Notes under the pieces: model-generated
Seen by the model: the letters and a program-made list of their open reading frames with translations, nothing else
What the model was told of the DNA's origin: nothing
Databases searched by the model: none
Position numbers and translations under genes: made by a program
Part shown: piece by piece, positions 30,395 to 40,112 of the stretch
Position numbering within the stretch: position 1 is the first letter of the stretch
Layout of the letters: the number at the start of each line of letters is the position of its first letter
Source: Streptococcus vestibularis
GTDB taxonomy: Bacteria > Bacillota > Bacilli > Lactobacillales > Streptococcaceae
Length of the DNA: 64,000 nt
Assembly (NCBI GenBank): GCA_010604095.1
Contig: JAABLG010000005.1
Location: forward strand, 1-64,000
Reading direction: 5' to 3'

Positions 30395-31309
30395 ATGACG
30401 AAATATTTATTGAAAAGGATAGCTATTTTGCTAGTTACCCTATGGGTGGTTGTCACTCTATCTTTCTTCCTAATGCAAGTTATGCCGGGGTCACCATTCA
30501 ATAATCCCAAATTAACGAATGATATGATTGCGGTTATGAATAAGCAATATGGCTTAGATAAGCCAGTATGGCAACAGTATTTGCAATATCTATGGAATGT
30601 CCTGCACGGTGATTTAGGAACAAGTTATCAGTCTGCAAATCAGCCTGTTAGCATGATGATTAGTCAGCGTTTGGCAGTTTCAGCGCAACTGGGTATTCAA
30701 GCCCTTGTCGTTGGGGTATTGTCTGGTCTTTTTGTAGGAGCAGTGTCAGCACGTAATAAAAATAACTGGATTGATAATATCTTGAGCGTGCTATCAACAC
30801 TCGGTATTTCAGTGCCTTCATTCATTATTGGTCTTTTGCTTTTGGATTACCTTGGATTTAAGTGGGGAGTTCTTCCTTTATCTGGATGGGGTTCATTTAG
30901 CCAAACGATTTTACCTACTTTAGCTCTTGCTATTCCAGTATTTGCTCAAGTTACTCGTTTTTTCCGTAGTGAAATGATTGAAACCATGAATACTGATTAT
31001 ATTCAACTAGCTAGGGCTAAGGGGTTAACAGCACGTCAAATTAGTAATCGACATGCTTATCGCAATTCAATGATTCCTGTTCTTACCTTAATCGGTCCGA
31101 TGGCTGCTAATATTTTAACAGGTTCAGCACTCATAGAGCAGATTTTCTCAATTCCTGGAATTGGCCAACAGTTTGTTACCTCTATTCCAACAAAAGACTA
31201 TCCTGTCATTATGGGAACCACTATCGTTTATGCCGTTATGCTTATGGTAGCTATCCTATTGACAGATATCATTACTAGTTTTGTGGATCCACGTGTCCGT
31301 CTGAAGTAA
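30395..31309 (+). CDS. oppB: oligopeptide ABC transporter permease OppB
   Basis: 304-residue permease with six helices. The N-terminal MTKYLLKRIAILLVTLWVVVTLSFFLM and the coupling loop NTDYIQLARAKGLTARQI are characteristic. It pairs with OppC to form the channel. Start at 30395 follows AAAGGAAA; seven in-frame codons upstream lack a ribosome site. Confidence 0.95.
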   Translation: MTKYLLKRIAILLVTLWVVVTLSFFLMQVMPGSPFNNPKLTNDMIAVMNKQYGLDKPVWQQYLQYLWNVLHGDLGTSYQSANQPVSMMISQRLAVSAQLGIQALVVGVLSGLFVGAVSARNKNNWIDNILSVLSTLGISVPSFIIGLLLLDYLGFKWGVLPLSGWGSFSQTILPTLALAIPVFAQVTRFFRSEMIETMNTDYIQLARAKGLTARQISNRHAYRNSMIPVLTLIGPMAANILTGSALIEQIFSIPGIGQQFVTSIPTKDYPVIMGTTIVYAVMLMVAILLTDIITSFVDPRVRLK

Positions 31310-31319
31310 GGAGAGTATC

Positions 31320-32351
31320 ATGGAAGAAAAACAACTATTTAAACTTGTTGGTGCTGGAAATACTGAATCACAAGAAAAAATTGAAAAACCGACTCTCTCT
31401 TTTACACAAGATGCTTGGAGACGTCTGAAAAAAAATAAATTGGCGACCATATCCCTTTGGTTTTTAGCCATTCTACTGGTCTTTTCAATTGGCTCAAATT
31501 TCTTTGTTAATGCCAAGGATGCTAATAGTTTTAATGGTGATGAAGTTAAGACATATCGTAATTTACCACCTAAACTATCAGATAGCTTACCATTCTGGAA
31601 TGGTAGTATTGTCTTTTCAGGTAATACGGAGCCTAATGATGTGTACTCTGATCAATCAGTTCCAAAAGACGATAAATTTATTTTGGGAACTGACAATCTA
31701 GGACGTAGCTTAGCGAAACGTGTGATTGTTGGTATACGTATATCTCTCTTAATTGCCATCGTTGCTACTTTAATTGATTTGATTATTGGAGTGACCTATG
31801 GTCTGGTGTCAGGTTTCTTAGGTGGGAAGATTGACCTCTTCATGCAACGTGTTATTGAGGTCATCTCATCTATCCCTAACTTGGTCATAGTAACGATGTT
31901 AGGGCTTCTTTTGGGTAGTGGTGTGTTGTCAATCATTATCTCAATTGCCATAGTCGGATGGACGTCCATGGCGCGTCAAGTACGTAATTTGACCCTATCT
32001 TACCGAGAACGTGAATTTGTTTTAGCCTCACGTGCTTTGGGTGAAAATAAATTCAAGATAGCTTTTAAACATGTTTTACCAAATATTTCAGGTATCATTA
32101 TTGTTCAAATTATGATGACAGTTCCAAGTGCTATTATGTACGAAGCGGTTCTGTCAGCTATCAATTTGGGAGTTAAGCCACCAACAGCTTCTTTAGGTTC
32201 GTTGATTACAGATGCTTCTGAAAATCTTCAATACTACCCTTATCAGGTGGTTATTCCTGCCTTGGCTCTTGTTTTTATCTCTCTTGCCTTCATTCTTTTA
32301 GGGGACGGCTTGCGTGATGCGTTTGACCCTAAATCTAACAAAGAAAACTAA
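31320..32351 (+). CDS. oppC: oligopeptide ABC transporter permease OppC
   Basis: 343-residue permease. A cytosolic N-terminal extension and the FTQDAWRRLKKNKLATISLW entry to helix 1 are typical OppC, followed by an external loop (about 65-120) and five further helices with the coupling loop YREREFVLASRALGENKFKIA. Ten base pairs after oppB, with AAGGAGAG before its start. Confidence 0.95.
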   Translation: MEEKQLFKLVGAGNTESQEKIEKPTLSFTQDAWRRLKKNKLATISLWFLAILLVFSIGSNFFVNAKDANSFNGDEVKTYRNLPPKLSDSLPFWNGSIVFSGNTEPNDVYSDQSVPKDDKFILGTDNLGRSLAKRVIVGIRISLLIAIVATLIDLIIGVTYGLVSGFLGGKIDLFMQRVIEVISSIPNLVIVTMLGLLLGSGVLSIIISIAIVGWTSMARQVRNLTLSYREREFVLASRALGENKFKIAFKHVLPNISGIIIVQIMMTVPSAIMYEAVLSAINLGVKPPTASLGSLITDASENLQYYPYQVVIPALALVFISLAFILLGDGLRDAFDPKSNKEN

Positions 32352-32364
32352 TAGGAGCGTAATA

Positions 32365-33405
32365 ATGATGAAAGAAACGATTTTAAGTGTAAAAAATCTC
32401 CATGTTAATTTTCATACTTACGCTGGAGAAGTAAAAGCGATTCGTGATGTCAATTTTGACTTGAAAAAAGGTGAAACACTAGCGATTGTTGGTGAATCTG
32501 GTTCAGGAAAGTCTGTAACGACAAGGACGCTAATGGGTCTATCAGACAAAAACGCTAAGGTAACTGGAGACATTACCTTTAAGGGGCGTGATATGCAAAC
32601 CTTGAAGGAGGAAGATTGGGTTAAGGTTCGTGGAAATGATATTGCTATGATTTTTCAGGATCCTATGACCAGTCTTGACCCTACTATGAAAATTGGGCGC
32701 CAAATTGCTGAGCCTATCATGCTTCATACCAAGGTATCTCAAAAAGAAGCCATAGATATGGCTTTACAATTAATGAAAGATGTTGGCATACCTAATGCCG
32801 AAGAACATATAAATGACTACCCTCACCAATGGTCAGGGGGAATGCGTCAAAGAGCAGTAATTGCCATTGCTCTAGCTGCAAATCCTGAAATTTTGATTGC
32901 TGATGAGCCTACTACTGCCTTAGATGTTACGATTCAAGCACAAATTCTTCATCTGATGAAAAAAATCCAAGAAAAGCGTGATTCATCCATTATTTTTATT
33001 ACACATGACTTGGGTGTTGTTGCTGGGATGGCTGATCGTGTGGCGGTAATGTATGCTGGTAAAATTGTGGAATATGGGACTGTGGATGAGGTTTTCTACA
33101 ATCCGCAACACCCATACACATGGGGTCTTCTTAACTCTATGCCTACAACAGAAACAGAATCTGGTAGCCTAGAAGCTATTCCAGGGACTCCTCCAGACTT
33201 GCTTTATCCTCCTAAAGGTGATGCCTTTGCTGCTCGAAATGCCTTTGCTTTAGATATTGATTATCAGGAAGAACCGCCAATGTTTAAGGTATCAGATACG
33301 CATTTTGCAGCAACATGGCTCTTGGATGAACGAGCTCCTAAAGTAACCCCTCCTTCACCAATATTGAAACGATGGGAAAAATGGTCAAAGATGAAGGAGA
33401 AATAA
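32365..33405 (+). CDS. oppD: oligopeptide ABC transporter ATPase OppD
   Basis: 346-residue ATPase. Walker A GESGSGKS, Q-loop MIFQDPMTSLDPTM, signature WSGGMRQR, Walker B LIADEPTTALDVT, switch His FITHDLG, and the OppD/DppD C-terminal extension with PGTPPDLLYPPKGDAFAARN (here lacking the Cys cluster seen in many homologues). Start chosen at 32365 because AGGAG is 7 nt upstream; ATG 32368 is the alternative. Confidence 0.95.
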   Translation: MMKETILSVKNLHVNFHTYAGEVKAIRDVNFDLKKGETLAIVGESGSGKSVTTRTLMGLSDKNAKVTGDITFKGRDMQTLKEEDWVKVRGNDIAMIFQDPMTSLDPTMKIGRQIAEPIMLHTKVSQKEAIDMALQLMKDVGIPNAEEHINDYPHQWSGGMRQRAVIAIALAANPEILIADEPTTALDVTIQAQILHLMKKIQEKRDSSIIFITHDLGVVAGMADRVAVMYAGKIVEYGTVDEVFYNPQHPYTWGLLNSMPTTETESGSLEAIPGTPPDLLYPPKGDAFAARNAFALDIDYQEEPPMFKVSDTHFAATWLLDERAPKVTPPSPILKRWEKWSKMKEK

Positions 33406-33406
33406 G

Positions 33407-34345
33407 ATGACACAAGAACGTAAGAAGTTAGTAGAACTAAAAAATGTGTCTTTAACTTTTAATAAAGGAAAATCAAACGAAGTTAAAGCCATTGATGACG
33501 TTAGCTTTGATATCTATGAGGGTGAAATTTTTGGCCTAGTTGGTGAATCTGGTTCAGGTAAAACAACCATTGGGCGTTCTATTTTAAAGCTTTATGATAT
33601 TGATTCGGGTACTGTTACCTTTGCAGGTAATGACATATCAAGCTTAAAAGGGAAAGACCTTCATGAATTCCGTAAGACAGCTCAGATGATTTTTCAAGAT
33701 CCTCAAGCTAGTCTTAATGGACGCATGAAAATCCGTGATATTATTGCTGAAGGTATTGATATTCATAAATTGGCTAAAACCAAAGAAGAACGTGAAGCCA
33801 AGGTTAAAGAGCTCATTGATTTGGTAGGATTAAATGAAGATCACTTATCAAGATATCCTCATGAATTTTCTGGTGGTCAACGCCAAAGGATTGGTATTGC
33901 GCGTGCTTTAGCGGTTAATCCTCATTTTATCGTAGCAGACGAACCGATTTCTGCTTTGGATGTCTCTATTCAAGCACAGGTGGTTAATTTGATGCAGAAG
34001 TTGCAACATGAACAGGGATTAACATATTTGTTTATTGCCCATGACCTATCAATGGTTAAATATATATCCGATCGTATTGGTGTAATGCATTGGGGTAAAC
34101 TCCTTGAAGTAGGACCTGCAGATGAGATTTATCATAACCCGATTCATCCTTATACGAAGAGTCTATTATCTGCAATTCCAGAACCAGATCCAGAAAGAGA
34201 GCGTAAGCGTCAACATTTGATTTACGATTCCTCTATTGAAAATGATGGAGAAAGTAGACAAATGTATGAAATCCGACCAGGACATTTTGTTTATGCTACA
34301 GAAGCAGAGGCTAAAAATTACAAAGAAGAAGCCATGGCAAATTAA
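33407..34345 (+). CDS. oppF: oligopeptide ABC transporter ATPase OppF
   Basis: 312-residue second ATPase of the Opp importer. Walker A GESGSGKTT, MIFQDPQASLNGRM, signature FSGGQRQR, Walker B VADEPISALDVS, H-loop FIAHDLSMV, and the C-terminal HPYTKSLLSAIPEPDP motif. One base separates it from oppD. Last gene of oppABCDF. Confidence 0.95.
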   Translation: MTQERKKLVELKNVSLTFNKGKSNEVKAIDDVSFDIYEGEIFGLVGESGSGKTTIGRSILKLYDIDSGTVTFAGNDISSLKGKDLHEFRKTAQMIFQDPQASLNGRMKIRDIIAEGIDIHKLAKTKEEREAKVKELIDLVGLNEDHLSRYPHEFSGGQRQRIGIARALAVNPHFIVADEPISALDVSIQAQVVNLMQKLQHEQGLTYLFIAHDLSMVKYISDRIGVMHWGKLLEVGPADEIYHNPIHPYTKSLLSAIPEPDPERERKRQHLIYDSSIENDGESRQMYEIRPGHFVYATEAEAKNYKEEAMAN

Positions 34346-34350
34346 ACCGT

Positions 34351-34385
34351 AAAAAGGTGGTGATTCCTTAGTCGCCTCCTTTTTA
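34351..34385 (+). terminator. opp operon terminator
   Basis: AAAAAGG-TGGTGA/TCGCC-TCCTTTTT hairpin. Confidence 0.82.
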
Positions 34386-34467
34386 TTTTTTAGGTGAGCA
34401 AACGTTTACAATACATAGGCAAAACAGTATAATAAAGGTGATACAGCAATAGTGAAAGGGGACTAAC

Positions 34468-34827
34468 ATGGGAGTGTATAATAACGACTGGTTGCTCAAT
34501 CAGATTCGTGGGACAGCTAACGTCGTCAGTAAGGTTTTTAAGTTTGAGAGTCTGGATATTGATTTGGGTCAGGTCGAAGATGAAAATGGTCAAATGGTTA
34601 GTGGAAATGACTACATTGATGATTTGGTGCTTCGTTCCAAATACCGTCAAGCAACTGAATTTGTCCATGGTCAACTCAAACGTTTGACGCCTAATGATTA
34701 TAAGCTTTTGGTGAGTGTTTATATTGATTATTTGGAGAATTTACCGCCATTAATAAGGGAAAAACATCAACTGGATAATCGCCAAATAATGGACTGGAAA
34801 GCTAAACTTTCAGAATTTTCATGGTAA
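34468..34827 (+). CDS. conserved small cytoplasmic protein of unknown function
   Basis: 119 residues, acidic to neutral, no signal peptide or membrane helix. The C-terminal half looks all-helical (YRQATEFVHGQLKRL, LLVSVYIDYLENL). I do not recognise a family with confidence. AAAGGGGA precedes the start, TATAAT lies about 40 bp upstream, and a terminator follows, so it is a monocistronic expressed gene. Confidence 0.7.
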   Translation: MGVYNNDWLLNQIRGTANVVSKVFKFESLDIDLGQVEDENGQMVSGNDYIDDLVLRSKYRQATEFVHGQLKRLTPNDYKLLVSVYIDYLENLPPLIREKHQLDNRQIMDWKAKLSEFSW

Positions 34828-34836
34828 TTTGCTAGA

Positions 34837-34888
34837 GAGAGTGGGAGAGGAAACGCCAAGCGTTTACGACTTTTCCACCCTCTTTTTT
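34837..34888 (+). terminator. composite terminator before hslO
   Basis: An outer GAGAGTGG/CCACCCTC stem (one mismatch) encloses a perfect AAACGC-CAA-GCGTTT hairpin; TCTTTTTT follows and merges into the hslO promoter. Confidence 0.7.
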
Positions 34889-34889
34889 G

Positions 34890-34898
34890 TGTTATAAT
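34890..34898 (+). promoter_or_regulatory. hslO extended -10 promoter immediately before the ATG
   Basis: TG-T-TATAAT ends 9 bp before the ATG at 34908. Transcription should begin about 34905, leaving 0-3 nt of leader and no Shine-Dalgarno. Confidence 0.72.
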
Positions 34899-34907
34899 AG
34901 AGTCACT

Positions 34908-35774
34908 ATGGATAAATTAATAAAAACAATTTCAGAATCAGGTTCTTTCCGTGCTTACGTTCTTGATAGTACTGAAACAGTTAGAACCGCACAAGAAAAA
35001 CACAATACATTATCATCATCAACAGTCGCTTTGGGGCGTACCCTTATTGCCAATCAAATCCTAGCTGCTAACCAAAAAGGTGATAGCAAGATTACGGTAA
35101 AGGTTATCGGAAACAGCTCTTTTGGACATATCATCTCTGTAGCCGATACCAAGGGGCATGTTAAGGGCTACATCCAAAATCCAGGTGTAGACATCAAGAA
35201 AACAGCGACCGGTGAAGTCTTAGTCGGTCCTTTCATGGGACAAGGTCAGTTTGTTTCAATCATCGATTATGGAACTGGTAATCCTTACACGTCATCAACA
35301 CCACTTATTTCTGGTGAAATTGGTGAAGATTTTGCCTATTATTTAACAGAGTCTGAGCAAACCCCGTCTGCCGTTGGTCTTAATGTTCTTCTCGACGAGG
35401 AGGACAAGGTCAAGGTTGCCGGTGGCTTTATGCTTCAGGTCTTGCCAGGAGCCACCGAGGAAGAAATCGCTCGTTATGAAAAACGTATCCAAGAAATGCC
35501 TGCCATTTCAACACTATTGGAATCTGATGACCATATTGAAGCGCTTCTGCATGCTATCTATGGGGATGAGCCTTTCAAGCGTTTGTCTGAAGAGGAGCTT
35601 AGCTTTGAGTGCGATTGCTCACGTGAACGCTTTGAAAATGCTCTCTTGAGTCTAGGTAAGGATGAACTTCAAGCTATTAAAGATGAAGATCACGGTGCTG
35701 AAATCGTCTGCCAATTCTGCCAAAACAAGTATGAATTTTCAGAAGCTGACTTGGAGGAACTCATCAATGACTAA
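34908..35774 (+). CDS. hslO: redox-regulated chaperone Hsp33
   Basis: 288-residue holdase activated by oxidation, protecting proteins under oxidative and heat stress. The zinc-binding cysteines C235-X-C237 and C268-XX-C271 of the redox switch are all present. [20 protein letters not shown] is the normal N-terminus, so 34908 is the true start even though no ribosome site precedes it; it appears to be translated from a leaderless mRNA. Its end overlaps dusB by 8 bp (ATGACTAA), so the pair is co-transcribed. Confidence 0.96.
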   Translation: MDKLIKTISESGSFRAYVLDSTETVRTAQEKHNTLSSSTVALGRTLIANQILAANQKGDSKITVKVIGNSSFGHIISVADTKGHVKGYIQNPGVDIKKTATGEVLVGPFMGQGQFVSIIDYGTGNPYTSSTPLISGEIGEDFAYYLTESEQTPSAVGLNVLLDEEDKVKVAGGFMLQVLPGATEEEIARYEKRIQEMPAISTLLESDDHIEALLHAIYGDEPFKRLSEEELSFECDCSRERFENALLSLGKDELQAIKDEDHGAEIVCQFCQNKYEFSEADLEELIND

Positions 35775-36744
35775 ACTTAATTCGTCCTTCATGATTGGGA
35801 ATGTGGAGATTCCTCATCGTACAGTGCTAGCTCCGATGGCAGGTGTGACCAACTCAGCCTTCCGTACTATTGCAAAGGAGTTTGGTGCTGGTCTTGTGGT
35901 GATGGAGATGATTTCTGAAAAAGGGCTCCTCTACAATAATGAGAAGACCCTCCACATGCTTCATATCGATGAGAATGAACATCCAATGTCTATTCAGCTT
36001 TTCGGTGGTGATGCTGAAGGCTTGAAGCGAGCAGCAGACTTTATTCAGACCAATACCAAGGCTGATATTGTTGATATCAACATGGGTTGTCCGGTCAATA
36101 AGGTCGTCAAAAATGAAGCTGGTGCCAAGTGGCTCAAAGATCCAGACAAGATTTACCACATTGTCAAGGAAGTAACGTCAGTACTTGATATTCCTTTGAC
36201 TGTTAAGATGCGTACGGGTTGGTCAGACAGTGATTTGGCTGTAGAAAACGCTCTTGCAGCTGAGTCCGCAGGTGTTTCTGCCCTTGCCATGCATGGTCGT
36301 ACCCGTGAGCAGATGTACACAGGTCACTGTGATCATGAGACTCTGGCTCGTGTTGCTAAGGCTATCACTAAGATTCCATTTATCGGAAATGGTGATGTTC
36401 GTAGCGTTCAAGACGCTAAACTCATGATTGAAGAACTTGGTGTAGATGCCGTTATGGTGGGTCGTGCAGCTATGAACAATCCTTATATCTTCACGCAAAT
36501 CAACCACTTCTTCGAAACAGGAGAGGAGTTGCCAGAGCTTCCATTTGATAAGAAATTGGACATCGCTGAAGACCACCTCAAACGTTTGGTAGACCTTAAA
36601 GGTGAAAAGATTGCTGTCCGTGAATTCCGTGGTCTGGCACCACACTATCTTCGTGGAACAGCAGGAGCAGCTAAGGTTCGTGGCGAAGTCTCACGTGCTG
36701 AGTCTGTCGCTCAGGTCGAAGAAATCTTTGCGACTTTGCGATAA
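35767..36744 (+). CDS. dusB: tRNA-dihydrouridine synthase, DusB family
   Basis: 325-residue FMN-dependent enzyme that reduces specific uridines in tRNA to dihydrouridine. Barrel motifs [13 protein letters not shown] near the N-terminus, [13 protein letters not shown] with the catalytic Cys, MRTGWSD, and GNGDVRS are intact. The start overlapping the hslO stop gives the standard N-terminus; longer in-frame readings lie inside hslO. hslO-dusB is a common Firmicute pair. Confidence 0.95.
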   Translation: MTKLNSSFMIGNVEIPHRTVLAPMAGVTNSAFRTIAKEFGAGLVVMEMISEKGLLYNNEKTLHMLHIDENEHPMSIQLFGGDAEGLKRAADFIQTNTKADIVDINMGCPVNKVVKNEAGAKWLKDPDKIYHIVKEVTSVLDIPLTVKMRTGWSDSDLAVENALAAESAGVSALAMHGRTREQMYTGHCDHETLARVAKAITKIPFIGNGDVRSVQDAKLMIEELGVDAVMVGRAAMNNPYIFTQINHFFETGEELPELPFDKKLDIAEDHLKRLVDLKGEKIAVREFRGLAPHYLRGTAGAAKVRGEVSRAESVAQVEEIFATLR

Positions 36745-36760
36745 GCTTCTATATGATGAA

Positions 36761-36788
36761 AACTTAACCAGATTGGTTAGGTTTTTAT
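36761..36788 (+). terminator. hslO-dusB terminator
   Basis: AACTTAACC/GGTTAGGTT stem (one G-U), then TTTATTTT. Confidence 0.82.
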
Positions 36789-36871
36789 TTTCCGTCTATT
36801 CTTCCTTAATAGTATTGATAGAGTTTTTCCATTTTTTTTCGTCCTCCCTTGCAAAACCTCTGTATTTTCGA

Positions 36872-36888
36872 TATAATTAACTGGTTAA
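36872..36888 (+). promoter_or_regulatory. adcRCB -10 box with overlapping AdcR operator
   Basis: TATAAT (36872-36877) runs into TTAACTGGTTAA (36877-36888), an exact match to the AdcR site TTAACYRGTTAA. AdcR with zinc would block initiation, giving autorepression. Confidence 0.88.
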
Positions 36889-36904
36889 GTAAATGGAGAA
36901 AGCA

Positions 36905-37348
36905 ATGCTAGAACTAGAAGAACAAGTCAATCAATTGATTAATCAAATCGTGCTCAAGTCTGAAAATCAGCATGAGCTCCTTATTGGGCAGTGCCGTAGT
37001 CAAGTTAAATTGACTAATACTCAGGAACATATTCTCATGCTTTTGGCTGAGGGTCGCAAGACCAATTCGGAGCTGGCAAAGACCTTAAATGTCAGTCAGG
37101 CTGCTGTTACTAAGGCTGTTAAGACCTTGGTCAAGGAAGGAATGTTGGAGGCCAAGAAGGATAAGGATGATGGACGGGTGACCTACTTTGTCCTGACACA
37201 AGAGGCCCAACCCATTGCCCAGGAGCATGAGGAACACCACCAAGAAACGTTAGGTGTCTATCGCTCTGTATTGGAGCAGTTCGATAGTAAAGAACGTCAG
37301 ATTATAGGGCGTTTCTTGACGAAATTAGAAGAAAAAATCGAGGAATAA
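36905..37348 (+). CDS. adcR: zinc-responsive MarR-family repressor AdcR
   Basis: 147-residue winged-helix repressor of zinc uptake. With the start at 36905 (GGAG six bases upstream) the zinc ligands fall at E24, C30, H42, H108 and H112, the same numbers as in pneumococcal AdcR, which decides against the ATG at 36893. The helix-turn-helix is [27 protein letters not shown]. First gene of adcRCB, with its own operator over the -10 box. Confidence 0.95.
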   Translation: MLELEEQVNQLINQIVLKSENQHELLIGQCRSQVKLTNTQEHILMLLAEGRKTNSELAKTLNVSQAAVTKAVKTLVKEGMLEAKKDKDDGRVTYFVLTQEAQPIAQEHEEHHQETLGVYRSVLEQFDSKERQIIGRFLTKLEEKIEE

Positions 37349-37349
37349 G

Positions 37350-38057
37350 ATGCGTTATATTACAGTTGAAGGACTGAGCTTCCAGTATGATGCGGAGCCC
37401 GTTCTGGATAATATTCACTATCACTTGGACTCTGGAGAGTTTGTGACCTTGACTGGGGAAAATGGTGCTGCCAAATCAACGCTTATCAAGGCAACCCTGG
37501 GTATTCTCAAACCTAAGAAGGGGACTGTGACGATTTCTGATACTAACAAAGATGGCAAGAAGCTTCGAATGGCCTATCTACCACAACAAATTGCCAGCTT
37601 TAATGCAGGATTCCCAAGTACCGTTTATGAGTTTGTCAAGTCAGGTCGTTACCCCCATCAGGGATGGTTCCGTCGTTTGAACAAACATGACTTAGAGCAT
37701 GTTCAACGTGCTCTAGAATCTGTTGGTATGTGGGAAAATCGTCACAAGCAGATTGGACATCTCTCAGGTGGGCAAAAGCAACGTGCCGTCATTGCTCGTA
37801 TTTTCGCTTCAGATCCAGATATTTTTGTCTTGGATGAACCAACGACAGGGATGGATGCAGGAACAGCCAATACCTTCTATGAACTTATGCACCACTCAGC
37901 TCATAAGCATGGTAAGTCTGTCTTGATGATTACCCATGACCCAGAAGAGGTCAAGGAATACACGGACCGTAATATCCATCTGGTTCGTAATCAGAAACTG
38001 CCTTGGCGTTGTTTTAACGTCCATGAAAAGGATGGAGAGGGGCACAAACATGATTAG
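37350..38057 (+). CDS. adcC: zinc ABC transporter ATP-binding protein AdcC
   Basis: 235-residue ATPase of the zinc importer. Walker A is GENGAAKST, with Ala where most ABC proteins have Gly before Lys; signature LSGGQKQR, Walker [12 protein letters not shown]-loop MITHDPEEV. The C-terminus ends in a His-bearing tail ([12 protein letters not shown]). One base after adcR; overlaps adcB by 8 bp. The zinc-binding AdcA is not adjacent and is presumably elsewhere. Confidence 0.95.
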   Translation: MRYITVEGLSFQYDAEPVLDNIHYHLDSGEFVTLTGENGAAKSTLIKATLGILKPKKGTVTISDTNKDGKKLRMAYLPQQIASFNAGFPSTVYEFVKSGRYPHQGWFRRLNKHDLEHVQRALESVGMWENRHKQIGHLSGGQKQRAVIARIFASDPDIFVLDEPTTGMDAGTANTFYELMHHSAHKHGKSVLMITHDPEEVKEYTDRNIHLVRNQKLPWRCFNVHEKDGEGHKHD

Positions 38058-38862
38058 TGAATTATTAACCTATGATTTTATGCAGCGTGCTATTCTCGCC
38101 GTCATCGCTATCAGTATCTTTTCACCTATTTTGGGACTCTTTTTGATTCTTCGTCGTCAGAGCTTGATGAGTGATACCTTGAGTCACGTTTCTTTAGCTG
38201 GGGTGGCTGTGGGCATTTTCTTGGGGCAATCAACTACTTGGACCACCTTGCTGGTTGTGGTGATTGCTGCTCTAGTCCTAGAGTATCTAAGGGTTAGTTA
38301 CAAGCACTATATGGAGATTTCAACGGCTATCCTGATGTCTATGGGCTTGGCTGTAGCCTTGATTATCAGTAGCAAGGCGGGTAGCAGTAGCATGAGCTTA
38401 GATAGCTATCTCTTTGGATCTATTATCACCATTAGCTCCGAACAGGTGCGTGCCCTCTTTGTGATTGCGGCGATTGTACTGGTCTTGACCTTACTCTTTA
38501 TTCGTCCTATGTATCTTTTGACCTTTGACGAGGATACTGCTCATGTCGATGGCTTACCAGTACGTCTTATGTCTCTCCTCTTCAATATCGTAACCGGAGT
38601 AGCCATTGCTTTGATGATTCCAGCAGCAGGATCGCTCTTGGTTTCTACTATTATGATTCTTCCAGCAGCGATTGGTATGAAAATCGGTCAAACCTTCAAA
38701 TCCGTGATTTTTTGGGCCATTGGTATTGGATTAGTCGGTATGCTCTCTGGTATCTTCATTTCCTATTATTGGGAAACACCAGCAAGTGCGACCATCACAC
38801 TGATCTTCATTGCTTTCTTTGGACTGGTATCAATCTTTGAACCCCTTTTAAAAGCAGAATAA
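38050..38862 (+). CDS. adcB: zinc ABC transporter permease AdcB
   Basis: 270-residue ABC-3 family permease with about eight helices ([21 protein letters not shown] start; [25 protein letters not shown] core motif). Forms the membrane channel for Zn2+ with AdcC. The ATG at 38050 lies within adcC (ATGATTAG overlap) and is preceded by GGAGAGG. Last gene of the operon. Confidence 0.95.
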   Translation: MISELLTYDFMQRAILAVIAISIFSPILGLFLILRRQSLMSDTLSHVSLAGVAVGIFLGQSTTWTTLLVVVIAALVLEYLRVSYKHYMEISTAILMSMGLAVALIISSKAGSSSMSLDSYLFGSIITISSEQVRALFVIAAIVLVLTLLFIRPMYLLTFDEDTAHVDGLPVRLMSLLFNIVTGVAIALMIPAAGSLLVSTIMILPAAIGMKIGQTFKSVIFWAIGIGLVGMLSGIFISYYWETPASATITLIFIAFFGLVSIFEPLLKAE

Positions 38863-38870
38863 ATAGAAGA

Positions 38871-38899
38871 AAAGAGCTTGAGAAATCAAGTTCTTTTTG
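38871..38899 (+). terminator. adcRCB terminator
   Basis: AAGAGCTTGA/TCAAGTTCTT stem with GAAA loop and T run. Confidence 0.88.
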
Positions 38900-38908
38900 T
38901 GATATACT
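38900..38908 (+). promoter_or_regulatory. promoter of AEC transporter gene
   Basis: TG-A-TATACT directly after the adc terminator; leader about 105 nt with no clear structure. Confidence 0.55.
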
Positions 38909-39021
38909 AAAGTAGTTTTTGAGATATTGTTTGAAAAAGGCTTTAAATGTGGTCAAACAAACCCATTAGCTATTTGTTAATGTCTATCATTCCCTCATAA
39001 AAATAATAAAAAGGAGAAAAC

Positions 39022-39960
39022 ATGGAAATCTTTTTAACAAGTATATCTGGAATCCTAGTCATCTTGGGTATGATTTTAGTGGGCTTCGTCATGGGTGAAA
39101 AGGGCTGGTTTGATGACAAGTCGCGTGGTTTAATCGCTAAGTTGGTTACTCAAATTGCTTTGCCCTGCTATATGCTTTATACCATCACGCAACGTTTCAC
39201 AGCGGCTGACCTCCTAAAAATGTTGCCAGATTTACGTTTTCCAGCGCTATCTATGGTTATCTTACTTGGTATTGCGACAGCCGTGGGTAGGATTTTTGCC
39301 GTGAAAAAGGACCGCCGTGGCCTCTTTATTTCCATGTTTTTTAATTCCAATACGATTTTCGTGGGGCTTCCCATCAATCAGGCCCTTTTTGGAGATGCTA
39401 GTATTCCCTATGTTTTGATCTATTACATGTGTAATACGACCTTTTTCTGGACCCTGGGGACCTATCTCATTCAGCGTGATGGTGAAGGAGAAGCTGAGTT
39501 TGACCTAAAGACAAGTTTGAAAAAGGTGTTTTCACCTCCTTTGATGGGCTTTATGCTTGGGCTTCTTATCGTTATTCTACATATTAAGCTCCCCGCTTTT
39601 CTAGCCAGTGATTTACAGTACCTAGGCAGTTTGACTACCCCTTTATCTATGATATTTATCGGTTTGTCGGTCTCCAATGCAGGTGTGAAGCAGTTGGTTC
39701 TGAAAAAAGACCAGGTATTAATTCTGCTAGGACGCTTTGTTTTTGCTCCTTTCTTGATGGCTATCATCGTGTATTGGGCGCCCCTCCCAACTTTGATGAA
39801 GCAAGTTTTTATCATCCAGTCGGCTATGCCTGTCATGACCAATGCACCTGTGGTTGCCAAACTCTATGGAGCTGATAGTGATTACGCTGCTGTTATGGTG
39901 ACTGAGACTACCCTCGCGACCATGATTGTTATCCCAATTCTCATGGTTCTGATGGCTTAA
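39022..39960 (+). CDS. AEC (auxin efflux carrier) family transporter
   Basis: 312 residues, about ten hydrophobic helices in two five-helix repeats, the AEC/PIN-like fold. In lactic acid bacteria relatives include malate permeases (MleP-like), but no malolactic gene lies near, so the substrate is open. AAAAAGGAG precedes the start. Monocistronic; a G-U-rich hairpin at about 39968-39993 may end the transcript. Confidence 0.82.
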   Translation: MEIFLTSISGILVILGMILVGFVMGEKGWFDDKSRGLIAKLVTQIALPCYMLYTITQRFTAADLLKMLPDLRFPALSMVILLGIATAVGRIFAVKKDRRGLFISMFFNSNTIFVGLPINQALFGDASIPYVLIYYMCNTTFFWTLGTYLIQRDGEGEAEFDLKTSLKKVFSPPLMGFMLGLLIVILHIKLPAFLASDLQYLGSLTTPLSMIFIGLSVSNAGVKQLVLKKDQVLILLGRFVFAPFLMAIIVYWAPLPTLMKQVFIIQSAMPVMTNAPVVAKLYGADSDYAAVMVTETTLATMIVIPILMVLMA

Positions 39961-40024
39961 TAAATGCCTGAGTCCTCCAGTTTTTGCTAGGGGGCTTCTC
40001 TTTGTAAAAAAAATCAAAAAAGTT

Positions 40025-40092
40025 TAAGAAAACGCTTTACAAATCATCAAAAGGTGCTATAATAATTACATAAGTAATGCAAACGTTTGCAT
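40025..40092 (+). promoter_or_regulatory. PTS gene promoter flanked by two cre-like operators
   Basis: TTTACA (40036-40041) and TATAAT (40058-40063), 16 bp apart. A cre-like AAGAAAACGCTTTAC overlaps the -35. A perfect 16-bp palindrome ATGCAAACGTTTGCAT (40077-40092) lies just after the expected transcription start. Both fit CcpA or another LacI-family repressor. Confidence 0.78.
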
Positions 40093-40112
40093 CAAACATA
40101 GGAGGAAATGAA

